The notes below the pieces were generated by a model. That model was not told where the DNA came from and did not search any database. It worked only from the letters and a program-made list of their open reading frames with translations. The translations under genes were made by a program, and so were the position numbers. Below, in pieces: positions 1-11,423 of a stretch of 62,992 nt of DNA (positions within the stretch are counted from its first letter, which is position 1; every line of letters starts with the position of its first letter). The DNA lies in NCBI GenBank assembly GCA_037447655.1, contig JBBHKE010002620.1:189389-252380 (forward strand), written 5' to 3'. This stretch comes from Zygnema cylindricum (taxonomy: Eukaryota > Streptophyta > Zygnematophyceae > Zygnematales > Zygnemataceae).

Positions 1-200
1 CACAATTTAACGTCACGTATTTAAAATCGTGTATCTAATGTTTGTTGCAAATTCTGTAAAACGTCCTTGATATCATACAGGTTTTATCATTTTAACGTTG
101 ATATTATTTCTCGCAGGTTTTATAGAACATAAAACAAGGCTAAACAATTATTAGATTGGATAATATTAAATGTGAAAATCGAAAAGAGAAAAAAGGTTAC

Positions 201-3200
201 CAGCACTCGTCGAGTAGTGGGATCGAGAGTGGCAAAAAGTTTGTCTTCTGCGAGAACTCCAGCTCCACTTAGGCGATTAATCAGAGTGCTTTTACCGGCG
301 TTCGTATATCCCACCTGACCCCCAAATAAAATGAAAAACATAATATTAATGAAAAAAAATAGTTGGAATACTTCAACCTCCGGGAAAAGAGATAAAACAT
401 AAGTTGCCAACAAATTCTATAGAAAGTGCGAAAGGGTCGAGAATGAGAGGTTTTAATGCCTGGAATTGTGTGAGGGGAAGCTTTTGGAGAGATTATTACC
501 TCCTACTCATTTCGGACAAAGATAAACGAGCAATGCAATGCATAGAATGTTCTCAGTCAGAGGATAAGAACGGAGTACAATATTTTTTATCACGGAGTTC
601 TGCTGTACATTTGAAAGTACACTATACATTAGAAATACTTTACACGGAACAAAATACAAGATATTTTGGACGCTCTTTATTATAGTTGCAATTTTACTAT
701 TTTGGACATACTATAGTTCCTGCAAAATGTCTTAAACGTTGTTTGTAATCTATGTGCTAAAATTTATGCACTGCAATTTAACACCACAGTTTACACACCG
801 TATGTTATAGACATAATTGTCCACACTGTATTGTACACACTTGCCGTATTTTGCGCACAACTATTTTTAAAGACCATACTTTAGACACCGTACTTCCACC
901 ATATCTTGCATACCAGTTCAGAAACCATATTTCACAAACCCTAATTTACATATCCTATTTTACACTGTGTTTTGCACTGTATTTTATAACCCTGTATTCC
1001 ACGCACTGTATTTCACACACTTAATCATTCATGGAATAATAATGGAGCTTACCAAAGAAGCCACAGGAATTGGTGTGGCAGCCCTCCGGTCACGATATTG
1101 CTGTCGATGCTCTCTTACTGTCTCTAAAGATCGTTTCAAAAGACCAATCTGCCCAAAAATAAATAAAATAACCCTTAGAAAGGGGAAAAGTCTAGAGTTA
1201 CATCAAAGTTACTACACCAGGGTTCAGACGAATTGCTGTGCTAAAGGATTTGCATAGAAAGCTACACATGGAGCTTTAAATATAGAAATTCTTACGTTTA
1301 GATGCTTATAATGCTGAAACATATTATATTATGACGGTAAGAGAGAAAAGTAAAAACGACCTCATTATTTATGTGTACCTCATGGGAAAAAAAAATTAAA
1401 GAAATCCAGATTTGAGTGTGCTTCAAACATAGACCTACTAACGAAATGCTTAAAACGTTTTGAGTTCTCTTTCTCTAAGTTTAAAATGTAAAAGGTTTTG
1501 GGTGTTTTTTTTTTACGATTTTTTTACGATCTCCTTCATTGAGATGTTCCGTGTTAAAAACTCCTTTCCAACACTATCCTTTAAAAAACATACATCATCT
1601 AATTCATTTTCTTCTCTCCTATTTCCTGTTTTAAGCCAGACATAAACCTGAACGTAGAAAGAATTTATCTCATGTTTGACTCCAAAGGTTTTTTCAGTCA
1701 AAAAGTACACATTATGAGAGTTTTTCCAGGGTTTAAACTGTCTTCACATACCCGAGTTCGCAAAATACGCTTATCCACTTCAATTTGCTTTTCTCCCATT
1801 CCCTTCACCAACCCTCCTGCCTGTCTCTCCAAATGGGACCACATTCGAGTCAAACGAGGTAACTGATATTCCGTTTGAGCCAATTCCACCTGAAAAAATT
1901 GAGGGCAACAGACATTGTTTTTAGTGTGGATGAAAAAAGGTACTTTTTTCTTCGTAGATAGGCTGGGATACTATTTGAGAAACGGTCAGCAAAGTCGGGA
2001 AACCGTTTTGAAGTGGAAAAAAACATTTTTTTTAGTGTTTACAAAAAGAGACACCGCTTTTTTTGCATTGTGTTTATTGCTCCATGATAGCCAGAACCAT
2101 TGTAATTGTTTTAATGAATATTGATCATTTCAACACAGTATGAGGAAATTTTGAAAGGAAACAAGGGCCCATTTTCAGTGTGGATTGCCTGAATTTATCC
2201 AGTTTACCATTCACCACAATTAGAGTGGACAGATCAATCATACAGATGGAAATATATAAGGGCCCACTTGACTGTATACGCAGAAAGATGGATTTTTGAA
2301 CAATTCTTGTCTGCTTAGTTTATCTTTTGCAATAACCGTGCCCAGAACAATTCATCTGCCCAAAATTGTCTTTTTCATATTAACCAAGGTCTGTATACTG
2401 ATCATCGATATCAGAGAAGAAAAAAGGTATTAGTACCTATCCAAAATTAGAATCATTATACTTGAGATGGGTGACACGTTGCTGATTTCCACTTCTTTTA
2501 TTAGAGTTATCAACACTAAAATTTCAGGTTTAAAAGAAAAAACCACGGCTAAATTGGTGGTATCAACTCTAATGTCACTCTAATATCATTGCACAGTATG
2601 ATACATTGAACCCACCCTCATCGACCCAGTATGGTCTCTCATCATCAATAATTCGTGCAAGTGTGAATCAATTGCTTTTTAAAGGTTTCAAAATTACTTC
2701 ACCTGCAAAGTAGCTTCTTTTGTTGCTGCCCGTTGGCTAAATATATCGAGAATGAGAGCCGTGCGATCGCAAACTCGAACTTTGTCGCCAAATTCTTTTT
2801 CCAAATTACGCAATTGCCTGTTTTTCCAAAACTCCAAATACAGTTTACAACATCAAACCCATTAAGTCAATTTAAAGGTGTTACACAAGAGAGAGAAAAG
2901 GCAAGAGCTGCCTTCCTTCTAACATCTAATGTCCAAAAAAGAATTTAAGATATAACAGGCAGAAAGGGGGGGGGGGGGGGGGGGGAAGGGGAAGAGAAAG
3001 AGTCAACACATTCTATCGATCATACAAATATTGGCTTTTGGTGTTACCCAGGTGAAAGCTCATCATCAAAAACAATCGTTTCGACTCCGTAGGCCAAAAT
3101 TGCAGCCTTTACATCCCCTACTTTTCCAACCCCAATATAGGTTTTGGGGTTTGGATGCTCCAATCTGCCCAAACAGAAAAATAGTGTGTCACAGTGTATT

Positions 3201-5292
3201 TTTTACAGCAAAAATGGTAAAATATCAGAACAATTCCCAAACTGATAAAAATTGACAGTAACTTCCGTAAGGTATAGAGACATTAGGAATCCCACATCTT
3301 CAAGACCCCCCCTTAAACAGTTTTGATCCATACCCACTTTAGATATGAAATTGTTACCCTTTGACCTACACTTCATCCCATTTCACTATCCACATTCTTC
3401 CATTTTTTTTATTTTCTCTGTTGTTTTCAAAATGAACCGCCATTGCAAGTTTTTTAAAATATTTTTGGTCCCCGCCGACAACAAGGGATTATTGCAATCG
3501 AAATTTCCTCCAAGTATTGGCCTGAAATATGTTGATGTGAGAAAACCCTTAAAGAATCAAAGCAAGACTAATTTTGGTAGCTATTAGTACACCGCCTTTT
3601 GCTATTACAGAAAAGGAGAGAGAGTATATGCGACATTATAATGTATACTGCCAATTTAGTGTACGGAGACATGCCGGAATGCAGTCCACTCCCTTAAAAA
3701 GTGGTGCTAACATTATTTTTTGATTTTCAGTCAAAAAAAATTGCGACCAAATTTGTGCTATTAACTCTAATACAATGGGCGGTGTAGTACGTATATTTCT
3801 ACTCTTTGGAAAACATTAGCACATTTTCCTCATCAGACTCTGGTATGTAATTGTAATATAACTTTTAACAGATTTCCATTCCACAATAAACAATGTACAC
3901 CTTGTTAACTCTGTCGGTGGATATTTACCACTTATGTTAGGTTCCCACTTCTTTTTATCCATGAAACCCTGAAACCATGAGATGTACACTATTGATGGTA
4001 TACCAAATGTTCTACACTTACTATAATAATTTTGGTATAACATGTCTTACCTTTGATATGTGGATCCCACCACTTTGAGTCCGGCTGTTTCGGCTAATTG
4101 GGAAAGTTCTTCAAGTGATTCATTAGTGCTGAAAGATTTCCGACGCAAAGTTTTTAATTCAACGCCGATAAGATAAGCTCGTTCTTCAAATACCTGTTTT
4201 ATTGACACTCAAAAACGTTTTTTCTTACTCAGACAAATGTGCATCACAAACGTACGGCAATGTCTTCCAAATGTTTTAGAATGTCTTAAACGTGTTTGCA
4301 TTTTAATATTTTTTATTATTCCTTACGTTTCTTAGATTTCAGGCTGCCTTGAAGGTTTTGCCAGGGCTTGCATAAGTACCAAAATATAATTCAAAGTTGA
4401 GCAATTTAAGGGTTTCAGAAAGTAATTTAACAGAGTTTAAATTGGGATCAAACAAAGTCCGACATGATAAACAGGAAAGAACTAAAAGTGAATATTCAAA
4501 ACAACAGGATCACACATGAACAAGAGAGAAAAAAACGGAAAGCCTCTTTTTCCAAAACAAAAAGCCTCTCACCTCTCGTCCATTCCTAAGCTTAAACCTC
4601 CGATTCATATCCTCTTCCTCTTCCTCCTCCTTGACCTTCTTTTCTCTCTTATCCCACTCGCTTTCCCACTCTGAACCCTTTGGCACTTCCAAAGTTTTGA
4701 ATGTTTCATCGACATCGTCGCCAATCTCATTATCTTCCTCCATTATTTTTTCCCCCCTAATTTGCATCCAAAGATCATCAGTCTCTTCTGAACCCTTGAA
4801 TCTTGCACCTTTAGTTCCTTTTCCGAACTCTATTCTTTCTTCCTTAACCTTCTTCAGATCTAAGTCCTGCGGATAATCATTAACAGTTTCTGAAGAGAAT
4901 TTCTGGTCTTTACCAAGGTCTGACATACTTCCCAATGCTGGAAGATCCTGGTCATCTTTCCCGAAGATTTCAACAAAACTTTTTTCAGAGATCAATTCTA
5001 GTCGGTCACCGGACGCTGTTGTCGACAAAAAGCTTTCATCATTTTCTGAAACTTTTTGACGTGATTTTCGTTTCTTCGAGGAATTCTCGGCGGAACTCAA
5101 AATCCTGAACTTAGTTTTTCGGAACTCTAGAATTTGTTCCCTAACAAGAGATGCTGGAGCGAAGTGAATAAATGAAGAGGTTAAATTAGAGGGTGACGCA
5201 CGTTTATTATGATTTAGTTTAATTTGGGAGAAACTCTTCGAATATCCAATAGGGTTAATTACACATGGAGTATTCAGGAATAGGGTTTCCAT
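201..5292 (-). CDS. hflX: HflX-type GTPase, probably chloroplast-targeted; 3' part outside window
   Basis: Ribosome-associated GTPase of the HflX family (Obg/TRAFAC class); bacterial members bind and split 50S/70S ribosomes, so an organellar ribosome role is inferred. Seven exons join in phase: 4573-5292, 4051-4193, 3048-3164, 2703-2817, 1752-1889, 1053-1148 and 201-314, giving 481 residues. Residues 1-50 are Ser/Asn-rich and poor in acidic residues, like a transit peptide; residues 50-240 are a charged, poorly conserved extension. The HflX domain starts near 241 ([13 protein letters not shown]), with [52 protein letters not shown] and [12 protein letters not shown]. The P-loop is G445YTNAGKST, followed by [11 protein letters not shown] (G2). 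G3 (DTVGF), G4 and G5 are missing because the gene runs off the left edge. Start: the only ATG opening the transit-like exon. Divergent from the gene at 7113. Family call near certain; exact splice sites are by eye. Confidence 0.93.
713..1030. repeat. degenerate ~20-bp repeat in HflX intron 6
   Basis: Inside the intron between the exons at 1053 and 314, variants of CACACYGTATTTTRCACAC recur about every 20 bases on the plus strand. The units are diverged and irregular. No ORF or splice signal in it looks used. Confidence 0.5.
2966..2985. repeat. poly-G run of 20 bases
   Basis: Uninterrupted run of 20 G in the HflX intron between the exons at 3048 and 2817. On the coding strand it is poly-C. 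Confidence 0.9.
3590..3784. mobile_element. TA-flanked MITE (CACCG family) in HflX intron
   Basis: 195-bp element starting CACCGCC and ending GGCGGTG, flanked by TA on both sides. Inner ends carry the family's CTATTA/TTAACTCTAATA sequence. No coding capacity. It sits in the intron between the exons at 4051 and 3164. Tc1/mariner (Stowaway-like) affiliation is inferred from the TA flank only. Confidence 0.65.
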
Positions 5293-5700
5293 TTAAAAGC
5301 ATCCACTAAGAACTCAAAGGGAGTGAAAAAAAGAGCAAAAAATAAAAGCTAAAAAAAAATGAATGAAGGTCAATTGTCCAGGGGAAAACCTAGTTTTGTA
5401 GAACCAACGTCGTGACGCCTTTACACGAAAAAGGGATGAAAGCTTAATACCTTGAAAACAAGAATTGATTATTATAAAAACCAATAAAGAAAAAATATTT
5501 CTTCCTCGATGTCAATTTCTTAGTTTCGTTTTTTTCTTTTGATTTTCCTTAATTGATCCAAATTACTAGTTATTAGGTCTACAAGTATTATGGCAACAGA
5601 TTATTCCGTCTTTCCTTAAGAAGCTAACTTTTGGACTGCACAAAGATAATAACACCTACAAGCTCTCTCACACTAGTACAAGTGGACGACAAGTGGCTGC

Positions 5701-5706
5701 CACGTG
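5701..5706. promoter_or_regulatory. G-box CACGTG
   Basis: Palindromic CACGTG in a GCCACGTGG context, about 410 bp upstream of the HflX ATG. In plants such sites bind bZIP and bHLH factors (light and ABA responses). Function here is inferred. Confidence 0.4.
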
Positions 5707-5820
5707 GAGGAGCAGGCTGACGTGGGAATGAACGATTTCAGAGCATGGTCGGACACAAGCAGTGAAAGGTCAAGGTCCAGGGAAAAGATTTGCTGTGAAT
5801 TTTTACATTAGAGAGGATGC

Positions 5821-5826
5821 CACGTG
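5821..5826. promoter_or_regulatory. G-box CACGTG
   Basis: Second CACGTG in a GCCACGTGG context, 120 bp from the first. Confidence 0.4.
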
Positions 5827-7112
5827 GTGTTTTGTAGGAACTCCGGATTCGACATCGGTCAAAGAAGCATCCGTAAACTACAGTACAGTACAGTACATTA
5901 CGTACGGTCGAGTCGTTCAGATCAAAATATCTATGAAATGATGTAGTACACTGTGAACAGTTGGATTTGGAATGAGACATCGTCATTCGACTTAGATTAC
6001 ATCGTAGCCGTTGATGTTATTGTACTATGAGAGCGTATTGTACGTTATGTGTAGCACGGTTGTCTGAAAACCTGCAACGTGACCGTACCGGAGATTGAGA
6101 GAAGAAATACGAGATACCGAACATCCCTAAGTCAGTGCGGCGTTCAGTTCGAGGTCGTACTGACGGACGTTTTGCACGGTTTGCAGAGTTTCTCCTTTAA
6201 ATTGAATACATACCTGGTTTGGCAAACAGTCGGTTCGGAGGACATATAAAATATTGCATAACGTGCGAGAATCTTTCTAGAATACGGCACTAGCTGCCAA
6301 AAAGTATTCTGCCTAGGAGTGAAAAATATAGCAATAGCTCCAAAAATATTTTCTCTGTGAGAATATGTTGGACGTCATTCACTTGCACCTGATTTCCTCT
6401 GAATAGGTAATGTAGACCGTCCGATTGCAACTCTGAGCGTATTCCTCGATATTCCCATTTTCCCCCTATGTTCAGCAATTAGTGTTTACAGCTGTTAAGT
6501 TAAGAAATTGTACTTTTGCTAAAATTCTGACTACGTGTAAGGCTTAGTCACCACTCGTCTTAGCATTTGTGCAGACGCTGTTCCGTACGTGTACGAAACT
6601 CCAACGGCTCTCTAGGAACCAATATTACCGTTTTGATCACCGCAGACTGCGGAAGAAAACTATTCCTGCACTGTTCAGTTTTACAACAGACTCCATCCTA
6701 TTCTCCGGAAATAGCCGTTTGTAAGAGGAGAGAGAGAAGGGAGAGGAAGGAGAAACGGAAAATTTGAACAGACACTTCCGGAAGTAGAGCTTCAGATTCA
6801 TTTGCTTGCTTTCATTTTCCGGCCATCTGATTTAGGGTTTCAAACTTTGTTATTTTTCGTTGTAAGATTCCTGTATTGTTTCATAGCTGCTGGAGAAAAA
6901 CTCATCGCTAGGTAACTTTTTATTCTGACATCGCAATTTGCTAAGTCGTATCAAAAGATTTTTCGTAAAAATATTCATGACGGAGTATTCTAATCTCAAA
7001 AATTCTTTTGATGACACATTTTTTATGTTTGGAGTAAACTTGGAAAGAACCATTCCTTCAAAGACATAGTTTTAGCTTTGTTTTTCTTATCTACTAAACT
7101 TATAGAAGAGCT

Positions 7113-10100
7113 ATGGCGCCAAGATTTTGGCGTTTTCGAAAATGTTGTCGAGCCAAAAAGAGAACTCCCACACAGGAGGAAAAACAGGTAAGGTTCAAAT
7201 TACAGGATTAAGAAAGTAGACCTCTTTTTTTTTTTTTCTTTCTTTTAAATTCTGATTCATTCTTGGGTATTACCACGTGTAATTTCAAAGTCATAACATG
7301 TCTCCAGACGTCAGAGCCTAGCTCTCCTAAGAAAAGAAGGTGAAAATGTAACTTTCTATTTCTGGCTTATGCTATCTTGACAAAGAAAGTTATCCTCTTG
7401 TGCTGATCTTATGGACCTTATGTTTGATTTCAAAGCATCAAGTTATTTATTTTGTTTGCTTGTATTTCTCTGCCTAGTTTTATACTTTGTTGAGATAACA
7501 AAACCCCTGCACAATATATCAACTGCTTTTCCCTTTTTCAAATACTTGTAAACATTAAAACAGGACGTTTTCCTATTCTCTATAAAGTGTCTGGAGCTGC
7601 ATTAATATTTATCAGCAAGGTGAATGCGTTAAATGCTTGTTTAAGGAGCTGAGAAGTCAGCAAATCTCTAATAAAAGAACAATGAGGCTTGTTTTTTCAT
7701 TTTTGGTTAATCAAATTTGTACTACCACTGTCTTTTTGCTTGCTCTTTGTGTCGCAGTCAAAACTGTAAATTTTAGGCAGTATTGTGATAATTAGGGGCT
7801 TTCCTGTATTTAGAAAATGGATGAAAAGGAGCTGATTCTGAATAAATATGTTAATTAAAGGCTTTCTGTTTGTTTACGGTAGGGGAAAGAGGGATACCAG
7901 GAAAACTATGATTATTAAAGGCTTTCTATGTGTAAAAATTGCAGGGGAAAGAAACCACACGTGTATTAAAGCATCAACAAGCACAGTTCCATTCGGCTCT
8001 TCTTATGCAAAACATGGTTAGAGAAGGACTTCTGACTAAAGAAGAATACAATAAACACAAAATGTCACTTTTAAATGATTTAGCGACAGAAAATCCGGAA
8101 GGAGAATGGCCGTCTTTGACTCGCAGCAAGCTCCTCTTTTTGCAGGTTTGTCGTCCTGTGATTGATTTCTCGTTTATTTTTGTTTTATTTTGTTTTTTTC
8201 TGTCATCACTTTATTGTCTGGTAAAAATTAATGAGATTTTGATGAATCGAAAGATGCACTAAAACAAGAATAGTGTTTTTATGTCTATCCTATAAAATCG
8301 CATGTCCTGATGTTCCTGAAAAGTCAATATGGTCTATGCACTCAGTTGTAATTTTTGCGATGCAAGTCCTTTGGCAAATCTGTCGGAACAATACTAAGAA
8401 GTACTAAAAAATGGTTTTATCTTTTATTATTTTGGGATGTGACAGGACTTACTTCAAACAGATGTAATTACAGAACGAGATTATCATGAAGCAAAAAGAC
8501 CCGTTCTGCGAAGATTAGCCGCAATGGGGGCTGAGATTGAGTCTGAAGACTTTGTAATGGATCCAGCTATAAGAAATTCCATACGAAATTCTCTGCGAAA
8601 AAGTCGAGGCTTTTTCCGGTCGTCTTTCAAAGGAGAGGGAGCTTCTGCACGAAAAGAGAGAGCGAGACGAAAAGAGGCTTTACGAGCTTCCGGAGGAGTA
8701 GGGAAAGGGAATGGTCTGGAAACTCCTGGAAAGACACCTATGCAAAATATGATGAGAATGGTTTTTGGACGAGGTCGAGGGGAACTCGAGGAAGGAAAGG
8801 GAGATGTGATGGAAAGTAGTGTGGATATTAGTAGAGGCCAACCGATGGGAGAGAGAGTCCCACATGCTTTGGATTTTTTGCCTTATGGAAGAGCTCCGTT
8901 AAGAGAACCTCCTCAAGTTCCTTCTATGATTCCTTTGGTTAGGCAAGGGGGAGGAGGAAATCCTGAGGGTAATCCTAGACATGGCTTACCTCCTAGGAAA
9001 GAGAGAGTGGAAAAAGGAACTATAAGAGAAGAGAAAGGAGGAGAAGAAAGGGAGGAGGAGGAAAAGGAGGATAGAATGCCACCTACTAGGAGAGAGAGAG
9101 AACAGAATTTGGCAAAGGAACAGACAGGAAAGGGGGCAATTCAAGAGGAAGAAGGCCCAGATCAGGGGAAAAAGAGGATGGATTTTTCTCAAATCCCAGG
9201 AAATAGGAAAATATTGAACAGTGGCGATGGACTTGACAATATTTCGAGTGGAAGTCTTTTATCAGAAAGTGGAAATCCGGTCTCGGAAGCTGGTTCCGAT
9301 GAGGAAAACAATCCTTTTGGAGAAGGTGGGTTCTCCAGAAAAAAGGGATATCAAAAAGGCTTTTCCTGGGATAAGACGGAGGGAGACGGATTTCGAGCCG
9401 GATTGGTTTCAGAAGAAGTAGATAAGAGGACAAATATGGAAAATCGAGGATCTTACGAAGTAGAAGATGCGAGATTCGAAACAGGGGGAGGATTTTTTGA
9501 AAGTGTAGTGGGAGAAAATGCAATCAATTCGATCGCAGAAGAAAATCCTTCATCTTCTATGGTTCCAAACGGAACCAAAGAAATCCCAAAATTAGATACT
9601 ACTCCTCCCACTAAACAAGCTCCCACTCCAAGAGGGACAATGTTTAGAGGATTTATAAGAAAACTTTCTGGATTGGGACCTGAACCGATAACTAACCCTA
9701 ATTTTGGAGCTGATTCTCCTAAAGGTTCACCCAAAGGGCCTCTCAAATCTCCTCAAGGAATATCTAAATCTCCGAGAGGAGTTTCCAAATCTCCAAGAGG
9801 GAGAGGAAGTATGATTATTAGTAAAGATGGAGTGGAAAGACCAGCTTGGGGACTTTTGCGACCTCCGAAAAAGCTAGTTGTGGAAGGATTGAGAAAATCG
9901 GAGGAAAAAAGACGAAAGTCACGTGACGTGACAGGGCAAGCTCAGAGGAAGGCAAGAGAGGAATCCCTAAGAAAAGGAGAAAACGGAACTCCAGGAGCTT
10001 GTTCTGGAAATAGAAAGGGAAAGAGAGCGGTTGAAATGAGTATTCCAGAGGAGGGTTTCGAGGACGTAAGTGTGGGTGTGGGAGAAAAAGACAAAAATGA

Positions 10101-11356
10101 CCCAGAGGGAGGAGGCGAGAGAGGAGAGAGAGGAGAAAGAGGTGGACATTTTGAGGAACTCGGGATAGAAAAAGGTGCTGTGAAAAATCTTGCCGAACTG
10201 CCTTTACCTCGAGGAGCAAAAGAAGATCGTCGACACGTGAAAATTTCACCGCCCCCGAGCTCAAAAGTTTTGGCTGATAATGGAAATAGATTGAGTCAGG
10301 ATACCGGAGATTTGAAAAAGAAACTGCACGAATGGCAAGCTCCAAGTCAAGGATCAGGAGATTCTCAAGCAGCAAAGGTGGGTTTTATGATATAAAGACT
10401 AGTAGAGATTTAAGGGAATAATTAATTCTTGAATCAATTTGAATATGCGGAAGAGGGAGTTAAGTTTTTATTGAATTGGGAAAGAGACGCATTTGGAAAC
10501 TTTTCAACATTTCTCTCCATTCTGTTTCTGAGACAATTTTTTTTCAAAAAATGGTATGCTTTAAATAGTTTGACAGATGGTGCTTCATCTTCGTCTTATT
10601 TTTTCTCACTATTTCTTTTTGGGTGTTTGTGTCTTTCGTTTTTGTCCTATTTACTGTTTTATTTAAATTATGGTATTTTGTGGTTTGTTATTTTCACAGA
10701 GACAAGACGCTTTGACTGAAAACATAAAAAGAGGATTAAATGAGTTAAGGGGGAACTTAAAACCAAGCAATGCTCTCACGTAAGTTGATTTATCCTCAAT
10801 CAAAACTATAAATGAATAAATAAATAAAATAATAATCTTACACTGTTCTCTGTTCTGGTCGGTTCTTTTTACTATCTGTGCAATTTGAGCTGTTTTAACA
10901 AAGGCATTCTGTTGCTCAAATTTTTAATAGAGCTAGACGAGTTTAGTTTTGGTTTAGAATGACTTCCTATAATTTCTGTTTTACTGTGTTTCTTTGTTGG
11001 TATTTTTTTGCGTCTTTATACATAGCGTCTTTATCATTTTAATTTCCCATTTTTTCTTTTTTCTATTTCAGAACAACTTTAGTATTGTTTAAAACTAATG
11101 TTTGATTTTGGTCCTTACAGGAGTGAAGATATAAACGCCATCGCCAAACGGATGCCAGCCGATAAAGCAGAATTGTTAAAATATTTTGCCAGGTAATAAA
11201 GAAGTGAAAAAAAAGGAGACAAAATATTTTCATCATTTTTAATCTTGTTGGCATGATATTCTCATAGAACACTTATTTTCATGTGCAGATAATCTTCCTT
11301 GAGTTCTGTAAATAATAATGTTGTTAACTCTCATGATAAGTTTTCCATCTCTCTCT

Positions 11357-11423
<67 letters not shown>

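Larger units (their letters stand above)
5293..7112. promoter_or_regulatory. divergent intergenic region shared by HflX and the gene at 7113
   Basis: 1.8 kb between two divergent start codons. It holds two CACGTG boxes, a TACAG-type pentamer run near 5880-5895 and several CGTAC-rich stretches. No ORF here looks coding. Short 5' UTRs of both genes must lie at its ends; I cannot place the transcription starts. Confidence 0.5.

Noticed and set aside
8986-10375. Minus-strand frames opposite exon 3 of the gene at 7113
   Set aside because: Shadows of a purine-rich coding strand; Leu/Ser/Phe/Pro-rich with no motif.
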